A stretch of 64,000 nucleotides of DNA, from positions 28,248,801 to 28,312,800 of the forward strand of contig OX359247.1 in NCBI GenBank assembly GCA_947179485.1, in the 5' to 3' direction. Below, piece by piece: positions 39,675 to 57,800 of the stretch. This DNA comes from Allacma fusca. Taxonomy: Eukaryota > Arthropoda > Collembola > Symphypleona > Sminthuridae. Each line of letters opens with the position of its first letter. Within the stretch, counting starts at the first letter, position 1. Both the position numbers and the translations under genes were made by a program. The notes under the pieces were generated by a model that was not told the origin of the DNA, did no database searches, and saw only the letters and a program-made list of their open reading frames with translations.

Positions 39675-41237
39675 TCAGTCTATTTTAACCGAAAAGGACG
39701 ACCCACACGAGCATCCGTGTTCCGCTTTTGGATTGCTTATTATCCGAAAAGCACTGCGTATAAGTTCCTCATGGTAATCCACTGTAGATCCTTTGACATA
39801 TTCCAACGAAGTTTCATCCACAACTACCTTGGCTCCATTCTTCTCAAAAACTCTAAAAATTAAATTTAAAATTACAAAATCTGACTTTAAAAGCATATTT
39901 TAGGATCTGAAACGTGGTTTGACCTGTCATCTTCATTAATAGTCTTATCCATGTCAAACTTGTACTGAAATCCCGAGCATCCACCACCTTCGACACAAAT
40001 CCTCAGGAAAGGGAGGTCATTCGTAGCTATTTCTTTCAGTCTTTGGGTGCATGAATCGCTTATTTGCAAAACATCTGAGAACTGCTCAGATTTCAACTTA
40101 GCTGCTGAGAAATGCCTGCAAACACACCCACAATAATTATCTACTTCACAAACATCACACGTAACATGCCCTGAAAAGAATGATTACATCGTAACTACCA
40201 TCCAACCAACTCCACCGTCAAAAACATCCTAACACCCCATCACTTTTGATATCTTTCTTCATCACTTCGAAACCCCCTGATCTTTCACTCCCCTTCACCG
40301 GTTAAGTATTTTCCCACCCCTGTCACTCCAATCCAAACAAATTTGCGCATTACACAAAATAATTTCGTATGCACACAGTACATCCACAGGTCAACCCCAC
40401 ATTTCCGTCACCCTCCCAAAACTTCGTCTACACTCCCCCAAAACCACCAATAAATACCAAAATCTATTATAAGATTATTTGTCACTCAAAAAACTTCGCA
40501 TTTACCGTCAATATTTTCCTCCAAATAATCTACTGTAGTATAAACACCCCTCAAAATCACACATCACTGTTTACCCCTGTCATCAACAACGTCGAAAGAC
40601 ACTATCACCCGCACCATGAACACTCCCATAGCAAAATACTACGCCGTAATCCAACATAAATCCGAATCCAAGATCAAGTCCATCGCCAACTGCCTAATAT
40701 TTCCAAATCCAAACTATTATCCTGTCATACCCAAATGCTTCAATACACCCTCAAATGCATCAAAACAAAAAACTCTATAACTCAAACTAAATTACTCCAA
40801 ATTCAAAAATAGGACTCAATCCTCCACTCACATATCAACTCAACACATTTTCAACCATACAACTAAAAATTCCCTGAATTTGATAAAACTCATGTCAAAA
40901 CAATCCCCCCCTTCAAAATCCATTTCCAAAATCAAGGCTCCTCCTCCTAACTCCAAAAGCATCACAAATCAAAAACAACCTCATGCATTATATTTCCCCG
41001 GATATGTCAATAACAATACCAATAATATTATTATCACCATATAAATGAATCATATTTAAAAAAATTAATCCGTCGTACTACTAGGCTATGTAATTATATA
41101 TACCTTGCTAGGGAATAAGTACAACTCGGTCCTCTATATCGTCCCCATCCTTCCCGTACTCCTACGGTTTGGATGAGGAGGCTCGGGATTTTCAAGCGGG
41201 AGCGGTAAATCCGGGTTGCGAGCGTCGAGACTGCCAT
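39675..41237 (-). CDS. ISCA2: ISCA2, mitochondrial A-type iron-sulfur cluster assembly protein
   Basis: Three exons, right to left: 41237-41104, 40115-39924, 39852-39675; 167 aa. Exon 1 codes a typical mitochondrial targeting peptide ([19 protein letters not shown]), rich in Arg and Ser without acid residues. The conserved domain has [26 protein letters not shown] and HGCSCGSSF; the three ligand cysteines are C91, C156 and C158. VINPDD-like TINEDD and the absence of ISCA1 markers favour ISCA2. With ISCA1 and IBA57 it builds 4Fe-4S clusters for mitochondrial aconitase, lipoate synthase and complex I. The phases join exactly (two bases plus one). Intron 1 (988 nt) is nearly free of G on the plus strand. 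Confidence 0.94.
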
Positions 41238-41460
41238 GATGTTGGTGAGAGGAGGGAGGACTACTTGGAGCAAGAGTTGTCGGGACGGGACGAGGAGTCG
41301 GGCAACTGGAGAAATGAAGGACTGACTGACTATAAGGTGGTAGTAGTAGTGGTGGTGGTTGGTGAAACTACTCCCCGATCCGGATCCGGGACTGCTGCTG
41401 CCTTTTGGCTGGTGTAAGTTGATTGTGGGAAGACTAACGGGTTGTCAGCTATTGGGAATA

Positions 41461-41530
41461 TAGATATATATAATTATACGTACATATATAGTTATAAGAG
41501 TTATATACACCTATATATATATATATATTA
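41461..41530. repeat. TA-rich microsatellite
   Basis: Repeated ATATATA, ACGTACATATATA and CTATATATATATATATA blocks. Simple-sequence DNA. Confidence 0.8.
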
Positions 41531-42135
41531 ATTCCTATACATACAGAGTAGACGGGTATGGACTATAAAAGTGAAAGGTTGGTCGTACTCTTGTTCTGGT
41601 CTTCAGGTGTCAGGGAAGGCTGTAATGTAATTTTGTTATAAGTCGGGAACGGAGCGGAGAAGTTCCTGCCTCTACTCGGAGTACTGTCTCAGTCCAGACT
41701 GCCACAACGTACATAGGAAGGAGCCTACGAGCCCAGAGCTAAAGTAAGAGCAATCGTATAGGTATATATAGAGACAACCTCCCGTTTTTAACTCTTCTTG
41801 ACTCTTTGAATTCCAAATCTGAAATCCATAGTCGCTCACCAGCTCTCCTTCACATCACACGCTCACATATTGCACCATTTTTAAATGTCCCATTTCATTT
41901 CCTCTCCCTCCTGCTCATCATCATCGTCCACATCTTTCAAGAGTTTCAAAAGTAAGTCCTGGAAATTATCAGGGGAACCTCATCAGAGATCAGGCAGGAG
42001 AGTTTCATCCCGAGTCCCCTCAATTCAACCAACATATATTATTCCTTATTGCTAGGCAATAAAATACGTCCAAAAGAAGTCTTGCAAAAAAAGAAAAAAA
42101 GAAAGAAAAAAAAAGTGTACACTAGTATATATAAT

Positions 42136-42310
42136 ATATTATGTATAATACTACATAAGTATATATATATACATATATATACACACACATATACAAAAAC
42201 ACACACACAAACACAAACCCCAGTGAAAAATAAGAGTGCCAGTGACTAATAAGAGACATACACAGACGTACACATACATATATCTATACAGCTATATATA
42301 TAATATAAAT
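42136..42310. repeat. TA/CA microsatellite cluster
   Basis: Alternating TATATA, CATATATA and ACACAC blocks over about 170 nt. No coding value. Confidence 0.8.
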
Positions 42311-42345
42311 AATAATATCTTATTTACAAGGAATCATCTTTCGCT

Positions 42346-42362
42346 AAAAAAAAAAAAAAAAA
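42346..42362 (+). repeat. poly(A) run of 17
   Basis: Seventeen consecutive A, then more A-rich sequence. No retrotransposon body is recognisable to its left, so I read it as a simple homopolymer. Confidence 0.8.
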
Positions 42363-43430
42363 CAAAACAAAAAGTATTCCAAGGGACGGTGTTTCAATCC
42401 TGTGTTTAAAACAAAATTTGCAAATTCAAAGGAGGGATAAACCTTACACAGGAAACAAGATTGAATGAGCTGAGGGAATAATATTACCTTCTTATCATCC
42501 GTCATCCGAAGAATACTTCAAACGGCTTCTTGATTTAAGAGAGAAATAATATTGTGGAGAGGGACCCCAAAGGTTTTTTTTTTATATGAATATAATACTG
42601 AATTTTTTATAGTATTTATTTACATATTGAGAGTTAGTTTGGGCTGAGGTGTGTGTTATGAGGATGTGTTAAAAAAAAAACAAAAAGTGTGTGTACTGTA
42701 CATATACACAGTTATTAAAGTACGGAGGAAAGGAGTGAGTACATCCCGGAAGGGCTACCTTTTTGTCCACAGGATAATATTTTGTCCATACTGTTCTTAT
42801 TTGTAGGAAATTATTATTTTTTAAACAATTGGGAGAAGAGCGGAGGAATTGGGTCTCTTCCTCATCATCTCGGAGGGAATCACAAAGGTGCACAAATATT
42901 ATTGTTCCAAAGGAAGTTCAAAAGGTGCAGAAAAAAAAAGCAATCAAGAGTTATATATTAGTCATTATATTGTCCTGTTTTTTTTTATTGGGTGTGTGAG
43001 TGGGATTAGGGACGTTGTGTGGATACATTGTAAAGTTTGTGTAATTGTGAGTTGATGTAGTTTAATTGGGAGGGGACTTTTGGTGGGGATAAGTGTTGTG
43101 GGAATTGAGGATTGACATGAGTGCTTCACTATCATTGTTGACATTACTGTTGTGAGGACTGTTGAGGGATACGGTGGTTATAGTTGTTGTATACGGATGT
43201 GACTGGAACTGTGTCTATTTTGAAAGGATTTTTTCTGTGAGAAGAAATTAGTTTTCCTTCAAGACTGTTTTGAGAAGGAGGTTGAGCCCGGAGTGAGAGG
43301 GTGAGGAGACCTGAGAGGATCCAAAGCAAAAGAAAAAGTGGGATCTTTTTGGAATCTCTCGGAAAGACGAAGATTAGGAAGGAAAAGACGCGCATCGAAA
43401 TCAAGTTTTTTCTTTTCAAATATCGGCCCA

Positions 43431-48860
<5,430 letters not shown>

Positions 48861-51800
48861 ACTAGCTTTATTTTTACACTCGGTTCACTTTTTTGTTAGA
48901 CTGCAAAAACAAAACAACTATTGTTATATTCGCTGTTGTTCTACTACTACTATTACGTGTACTATTATTATTACATTACAGATCCCTATATAGCTTGCCC
49001 AAGAGTTGATACATGAGCAGATAGGCATTACTTGCAAAACCACGACTTTCATTAGGTTGACAGCAGTCAAATGCCTTGGTTAAGTTGAACATTTTAAGTA
49101 CTTGGTAGGGTACAGTGTACCACTGTTCACATCTGTCTCTACACTCTAAACAGCTTGATGTTGTTATGGGTCACGCGGAAAAGTCTCAGTCAGTCATAGC
49201 TTTAACCCACCATCGCTCAAATAGTGTTTGCTTACTCATAATTAGTTATTAGCTTTATTTAATTGATTCCAGCTTTAGTTCGTCCATAAGACTCCCAACT
49301 GTATTTTGCTCGAACGCTTTAAGAGTTTAGCTTTAACTTCTCGTTTTGAAGTTCCTCAGTCAAAGCTCAATGCACATGTAATTATTATTTTTTTCTCTCT
49401 ATTATGTATAAGATTTTTCGTGTGTTCAGAGCTCTTGCTTCAGGATCTTGTCAAAATTGAGTAATTCTGTTTCAAGATGCACTCTTAAAAAGGTTCATTA
49501 TCATTAGCTTTTGATACAAAACTGTTGTGCACATCCACTTTACATTATTTATTAAGGGAAATCATTTAGGTAAAAGTAAAAGTACATGCCAAGCGTTGCT
49601 CTCATTAACCCGTTTCGGGTTAGGGAAAAAGAAATAGTATTACGATTCGTTCGATCCGGTTGGTTCACTGTACGTACATACGTTTTGATTACTTGCATAC
49701 ACGTTGAGCTTGTTAAGAAAACTATTTTTCACTTGGTTAGCTTCTGTGTATAAATATTCTGTACTCCGTCAAGAGTTTTCCAGCGTATGTAGTTATTATT
49801 AGGTAGGTAGTTTAAATTAGGCGTTATTATTGCGACAGGTTGTATGTATTTAACTGATTTGTTTTTGTTTCGAGTAAATAATATATGAGTATAAATCCAG
49901 CTTTGAACCTACATACGTACAGTAGCTTTATCAAGGCGTCGCGAATGCTTACAACTGTATAAACTTGTATCAATCTTAAATTTGTAATCATTATTTAATT
50001 ACTTGAATTAAATTATTCTTCAGCAAACGGTTTAATGAACAAGGAGAAATGGAATACTATTAAGTTCACGTCGTTAAAAAATTACGTGGGAATAATACTT
50101 GTTGTTGCGTGCAATATATAAGATATATAAATGTGTAATATACAATACAAACACTATAATATGCTACATCTGACAATATGAATTCTATGTATTTGGTGTC
50201 GTTTGTTTGTCTGACTCGTCGCACATTGTTAGTGGCTATAGCAGTCAGCAACAGAGAAACTCATAATTAGGCATATTCGCATGTAGTGTGATGCTTCACA
50301 TTTCCCACGGGCACGAGATTATTTTCAATAATTTTTATGATGATTATTATTATAAACATTTCTGTGTTTACCTTTTTTTCCGTTTATGGTCCTGGAAAAT
50401 TTACAGAGCACGAGCAAAGTATCTATATTAACCCTTGTAATATTGTAATAATTGCAAAATATTCCCTACTTACCTCAAGGCAGACACCATTAGCAATTAG
50501 GGTGGTACTCCCGAGTTGAACAGCTGCTAGCCATTTAGTATTTTTATGTTCTAAAATTTTTTTTGAGGCAGTTTATAGGAACCAAACTTAATTCTTCATA
50601 GCAATGGAAGTTTCCCGGTACAAACGTGAAATTCTGTAACTTGATTGAGGATTTTGTTGTATGAGACTCAATTTGAAATTCATTCAAAATTATGTTTACA
50701 TAGCAGGGCCAGGAACACCAAAATGAGGTGAATAGAGAATGACGACGCATGATATGATATTGACAAGTTCACAAAAGGGTATCGTATTCACAAAACTATT
50801 CATATAATTAATGAAACAATGTTAGAGTTTTGGTTATACAGTCCACTGCACCGTTAATGTGCATACCATATTACTTCTGTATTTTTGTTTATTTTCCTTT
50901 GTAATGACGGAAATATTAGTACCTTACGAAAGCATCATGTGTTGTGTACAGGACTCATTCCTTGCATTTTTCTTATTACATTATTACAGGGAGCATTTAG
51001 GTATACAAAAAAGCGTATCACATAGGCTGAGTAAGCAATCGTTTAAGTCATATAAATGCTCCTATAAACCAACCTGTATAGATATATAGATTATCCACCG
51101 TTTTTCAGTGAAAACATGGTTTATTATTGTTGTTGTATTATAACTGTTACTGATTGTATTGTTAGAGAAAGTAGGTATGAAGAGAGTACAGAATACCAAG
51201 TAATACTCAACTACTTTTAGTTAGATATCCAGGAGTCATTATATAGCATAGTAATATAATCCGGAACTTTTTTATTCCTTCTTATAAATCTTCCTACGTA
51301 AAACCGTATGCGAGAGGAAATCTAGGATTTCTTTCCACACTAAATTCAGTGGTGCAATGGTATTGCAAGCAGCAATAAGTTTTTACTTTCTGGACCTCAA
51401 ATGGTTTCCCAGTTTAATTATATACTTGTATATATATATACTTATATACTATATTATAACCTTAATGTTGTGTTTCTTAAGATTAGTTTCCCAGATTCCC
51501 CTTATATTTTTAGCAAAACTTACATCTTTTTTCCAAACAGCCAACTTTTTGTATTGTGAATTTTCATCAAGTTTGAGTAACTGCTTTCTTACTTGCACTT
51601 GTGTTTTAATACAATTACCGGTTCTAGGAATCCCTTGACCAGTCCTGCCTAATAGTGTTGTATTTACACATATGTTAAGTTACGAAAGTTTCTTTTCTTT
51701 CGTCTGACAGCTTTCTCGAGCAAGCCAAAACCTACTCTATTTCGTTATTGAAAGAAATTAATTTTACTCATCTGTTGTTGCGGCCGACATAGGCTTCATG

Positions 51801-54800
51801 AACGTTGTAATCATGACGATATATCTAATTTGTGGAAATTCAAGATTTATTGTTAGTTACCACTTTCAATTAGGTCTTGATACTAGCTATATACTTTGGT
51901 CTGCATCCGTCAACTAAAGACTGGAAGACAAGTGGACACAAAGTTTACAGAGAAAGTTCAGTTGTTTCATGAGAGTATTACTTTCCGAGAAAATCTATAT
52001 TTAGTTCCTCGTGTGTTCATATTTCAGGGGAATTTTCCGATACTTTAGTGTTTCTTCTTTGATTAATTGTTTTCTGAAGAAGGAATTGCTATTAGTTTCC
52101 AAACAAAGTGGGAGTGGTTGGTTGGAAAACATTAAATATTAAATGGAGAAATGTGGCATTCAATCGCAAGTTAATTTTTTCGGCATTAAGAAGGCGAAAG
52201 TTTTTTTTGTCAAAAATAGGATCAGTTGAAGTAACACGCAATTTATTCTTAATATCCTTGAATTATAAGCACTTAATAAAAATTGAGTGTGCTCACAAAA
52301 ACAGCGGGGGAAATCTGTAACTGTAACGTGATTCACGTACTTTAGATTGTTTCAAAACACAAAAAGGAAGTTCCAATAAGTCTTTGACTGGCTGCCAGAG
52401 AAATTTGCTATGATTCATTTTCAAAGATTCATAATGTAATAACAGTAGTTTAATAATTGATCTTGTGGAACTTCTCTAGTCATTTATGGCTTTGCCTGTT
52501 CTTCTCGACCTGAGTATGGTGACCTTAGATGAATTTCATTCATACTTTATGTCACAATGCCGTAATTAGTAATTAACACTTGATATATGTACCTACATAC
52601 ACATATATTTCCGTTTTTGTACACGGAATACGTAGTCTGAATTTACGACATGAATAATTGTCGTGCACTTTAGATATCAGTCATTTCTGTCTTATTATTA
52701 GAAAGTTTACAAGTCATTGCCAAAAGGGAATTATTCCTCTGGAATTAAAATTAAGCAAAATTCCGTTTCTTCTACTATTTAGGCACTAGCAGTTTTTGGT
52801 AAATCAAGACATTATTATTTCTAACTTCTGCTTCTCTTGCTCCAAAATGACATAGTAGTTCATATTTTGGTGGTACCTGGTTAGTTTTAATATCTACTAT
52901 TCAACAAATTGGCTAGTATGTGAGCAATACCAAAAAGGTATGACCGGTTGGCCAAGAACACTCAGAGTTTTACTGAAATAAAATTATCTAATCGAGTCGT
53001 ACTTTTACTTATCAAGGAAACCCTGTGTTTACAAGTTACGCAGTATATTTCAAAAATGGAAGATATTCAACGTGGTACGCGTACTGGGAAGAAATTCTAG
53101 GTGTGATCTTCATATGTATTCAATATTCAGCTGTCGTATAGGAGGGACACTCACACTTAACAACAACTATTATATAGTAATTAATACAATACAGAAAAAA
53201 TTAGGCATGTAGTTGCATATATAAAGTCTACATATAACATACTATATATGTAGTGAGGTAATGCTAAGAGTTCTAGGTAAATTACGTAACTTTTTTGAGA
53301 AAATATAAACGGGGACGAAATATGATGTTTCCTTGGTAAAACTCTTTGTAGAGATCGTCAAAACAAAAATATGGAGAGACAAGAAATGAGGTTTGGGATT
53401 TAAGTAAGGCATTGACAACGATGGTTTATTAAGATGCGAGTATTATCATTCTATTTTGTGTCATTGATTCAATTTATTACTTATTTACAAGGCTCGGCAA
53501 ATGCTGTTTAGTATTTATCCAGTAGAGAGGTAGATACAATCGTAATTAGCTTTCTTTTGCAATCCCACGTTTTGCAAGTTGATCTTTCAAAACTTGCATT
53601 TGTAAGATGAGTTGGACAACATTGGGAATGCTTGTAAAGATTTCAACAAAGTGTAACTTTGTGCCAGATCACAATGCAAAACTATCGGCAATAATATATA
53701 CATAGGTTATTCTTTACGTTATTATTTGGATTTAAGTGTTTATTTTCATGTTTATGATAATACGGAAAAATGCAACACAGTACAGTATAAAGTGAATGTA
53801 CACTGGAGGTACTTTTTGCAACAGTATTAGGTGTATATGTCATAACAAACTTATTTGTTAAGAGTTATTTCTTTACTTTGGAGGGTCTCGCGACTACATG
53901 CTTGCACATAGAAAAGTAATGGCAATGGAAAAACGCACAGAATTTTTCACTCGTTTCAAAGGATGCGTGTTATTTATTAAAAAAAATTATGATATAGGGA
54001 TGATGCATACTTTCATGTAGAGTAGTTGATGGTGTAATTGTAATGAGGGAATGTGCTTAATATTATATATACTTTAAATGACTACATCCTACAAAATGTA
54101 AAAGTATGTATATGGTACTGTAGGAGAATCAATACGTTGTGTAAATATTGACTACATATGTCAAAGCAACCTGTAGGGATAAAATCTCTTTATATAGATG
54201 TTGTCAATGTTATTGTCCGTGGATTTATGGTTGTTGTTTACGTATGTAAATGTCTAGGTAAGCTGTGTCCTTCGGTGTGTTTCCAAGTGCATGGATTTGT
54301 ATGGGTGCTGTTTAAAAGTAGGGCATTCGGTGGGTAAAGAAGCACGCGTCCGTGAAGGAGTCAATGGTCTATTTGTAAATAATACAAAATTCTTATATAT
54401 TTTCATTCGCTGGTTGCAATTATTATTATTACTGGTAATAATTACTCAAGTCATTGTGAGCAAGTATAGACTACTGCACTACTTTTTAAAAGCATGGTCA
54501 ATGATACGAGTAGTAATAATCAAGGGTTTTTATGTCTATACTGTCTGATTATATAACTTTTTTGTAAAAACCGCTAGATAATATGTTTGATTTTTTTACT
54601 CCATTCTTTCCACCTCAAGCTCTCAAACATCTTTAGTAGCTTAGTCCTAATTGGAAGCAAGTATCGTTGATATCATTTTCGTAATCTTGTATTTTGGCAT
54701 CCTTCTTTTTTGTCTGCGCTATTTCAATGATATTCAATAATTTTTCTCTTCCATCAAATATATTAGCGTAAAATTTTTTCACATGTCAGTCGTGCTTTTT

Positions 54801-57800
54801 GCACTTTGTTATTTATTTACCTTATATAAGCATAATCATTATTTTCTGCGCCCTAAATTGACACAAGTTAACTTAAGCCATTTCTACATTTTTTAACATT
54901 ATTCAAAAATTATTATTGTGCACACGTTGTGAACACTTATAATACATAATATAGTACAGTTTGGGCTTTTGGCTAATTAAAATCTTGCGGAATACCTGGT
55001 TTTTACAAACTTCTGGCATTCACGTGTTGTTAATTAGGAATTGGACAAGAGATTACAAAATGATGATTGGAAATGTATAACAGTTATGTACTTTCTATAT
55101 TATCTTAAAAATTTAATTCGTTAGTAAAATTATAAACACTCTATATGTGGGTATTTAGAGTAATAATTTGACTTGAAACAAAATTGAGGTTACAGTCAGT
55201 CTGAACACTAATGTCCCTAAGTAACAGATTATATGCACATATTTGAGCCTGATTTATTTTCGATGGACTTATTTAATATTATTACATGTACAATAGGATA
55301 TCTGGAGAACGGCGCATAACCGTGTGACTGTCCGTGGTATGGTTGAGTTTAGCGGGGACGACTGTATGAGACAGAGAGGATTGATGGAAAGGGGAACCAA
55401 AAATAGGAAGTGGAAAATAGTAATATTCGCCACTATTTGTGCCAAGGTGTCAAAGTTCCCTACATTTATGAGAGGCCGACATAAAAATTGGTGGATAGTT
55501 TCGACTAATAATTGCTTCGTGGATTTCGACTCATAGCAAATAGTATGTTTGTATTGCTGAGCAATGAAACTGGACAAATCGCACACAAATTGTATCAAAA
55601 CTCTATTCCTCAAAGCACAGAATGAACGGGCAACCTTCGTGTATATAAGCTGGGGTTTAAAACATACGCTACTGGCACTTTGTGTTGCAAATGTATCCTG
55701 TAAGATATTTCGAAAAAAGGGTCAATTGTATTCTGTATATAAATCAAAGGTAATTTTAACCGGTTGCCACACAATATTACATTTTTTGTCTGTTGATAAT
55801 TACGTATAATATTGTACATTAATATTATAATATTATGTTATGTGTTGTATTACAATGTGTTAGATAAAATTTGTAATCATATACTTATAAATGGACACGA
55901 TGTAATATATGTGGTTGGTTTTAATTCCATTGATTAAAATGGAATATAGACTTTTCCAGGATTAAGTTTGAACTTGCTACATATATGAATATTTTAATCA
56001 TGTTTTAAAGGTGGGACTTAAACATCAAGCTTAAAAACGTTGGTCTATCTACCCATACAGTAGTTGTTGTCCAGTGTTTTAGAATGTATGGTTAATCGTT
56101 TTGCAATCGAGCTAGTGTATTGATCTTTGAAATTGTGAACTGTTTGTCAAAAGAGAGGTATCCGAAAATGGATGGAACAATAGTACATATGGAGTTATGA
56201 GATAGTGAGTGATTAATCTTAATTTGTCTCCCGGTCTCACTCCTGACAGTCAAATTGCTACCAGTTCAATACCAACAAGTAATTATAATTAAATATATCT
56301 ACCTTTTTACCACCTTGGGACAATTAGTGGAATACTTTTGTTTTCTACTTTGATTTTTTTGGGGGACGACGAACAAATGAAATAATATTTTTCAAATGGC
56401 GAATAATCTTAAGCGATATTACGTACATACTGAATGTATTACTATGAAGCGCTTTTAATTCAAAAGCAACTCAAGGCCTAAAATTTTAATCTTACTGTTT
56501 AAAAAAAACTGACTACGATATTATACTGAAATTAGATTTTTTCATATACTACAGACTTGATAGATTTCATCCCTTTTCGCTTTGATTCTTGGCCATGTAA
56601 TTATATATATAGCGGCGTTCGGAATTCGCATATTTATATATAAATACTGCATGTATGTATGTCAACATTTATCATGCATTGTTTTCTTTGCTTCCAATAA
56701 TTTGTACTGCAGTCATAGATTTAATTACACATACACAATATATTATGAATTTGGGATTTCCTACCTATGCTCTTATTTGATTTAATTTAATCCTTCAAAT
56801 TCCTACGGAGGAAGGGACAGAAACTACTTATAACTGTAATAATTATATGAAAGACTTGTTGGCTGGTTGGCGCACTTATTCAATGCAAAAGTACACACTA
56901 TTATTGATTGCCAAATAACTACGAAAACATAAAGAAATTTAAACTGGGATAATTTTTCTGTAACATTTACAGCAATGAATCACAAGTTGGCATATGCAGG
57001 CGTCAAAAGTCTTTGATATTTTTATTACGATATTAATAGCCTTATAAAACATGTTTGCTGGTCTATCGTCCACTAAAGTCATTTGTTAAAATGTTTTATG
57101 AGAGACAGGAACAGCACTTGACTATGTATTACTTGCGACTAATAAGCAAAACTACAGTGTGACAAGAGGAGCAAACATGATGAAATCAAACTGTATCTAC
57201 AAAATGAAATCCGTGTAATTTCCCTTCTTTTTCCTCATCATTTCTGTCCTGTTCATAAGTTTATTGGGAACAGTAAAGTCTGTATCTACTGTGTTGTTCC
57301 TTTGTGTGTGTATAGGGAAGTCTCTCCAGGTCGTAATAAGTTCTATTGTGAAAACAAAGAGTAGTTATAGAAATTTATGGAAATGACGTTATTTAGGAAA
57401 TTTGTACAATAAGTTAATCATGAAACATATATACATACATGCGGGAGGTTTTTTTAAAATTTACTGTGCTGCCTGTAAATAACTTATTGTAATATGACTA
57501 TTATGAAGTAATTAAAGTACTACAAGTAACCGTATCTAGAAAATATGTCACTGTAACTATAATAACTGCTACGAGTATAAAAATAGTAAGTAGGTCTTTC
57601 TTCATGCCCAACTTTGAACATGCGTGTGTGTCCATATATTACTATACTTATTTAATATAAATAATTAGATATATGACTTGTACAAAAAAGGGCGGAGGAA
57701 AATTTCATGAAAAAAGTTTGTAACATTATCTTTGGCTTTTTGCGAAATGAGTATTAATGGAAGATGATGATTCTGTGAGGATTTTTTTTCTTGGAGCATG

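Larger units (their letters stand above)
41238..43430. other. region between ISCA2 and PKC start codons: promoters, 5' UTRs, simple repeats
   Basis: ISCA2 reads left and PKC right, so both 5' regions lie here. Simple repeats take up much of 41460-42362. The stretch 41780-42000 is C-rich on plus and 43000-43300 is G-rich. About 43200-43430, directly before the PKC ATG, is exon-like and probably 5' UTR; the PKC frame stays open upstream to about 43338 but holds no earlier ATG. No other gene is visible. Confidence 0.45.

Noticed and set aside
42669..43055. Overlapping short frames upstream of PKC
   Set aside because: No conserved peptide, and the region is rich in simple repeats and likely 5' UTR or promoter DNA.
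43338..43430. In-frame upstream extension of PKC
   Set aside because: No ATG occurs in it, and the ATG at 43431 gives the normal start of the C2 domain.
54291..54548. 85-aa frame with a hydrophobic stretch
   Set aside because: Hydrophobic Leu/Ile/Val runs arise easily from AT-rich DNA; no splice or homology support.
55269..55613. Minus-strand 114-aa frame (and an overlapping plus-strand frame)
   Set aside because: Less AT-rich than its flanks but no recognisable domain, splice sites or start context; kept only as a possible transposon relic.
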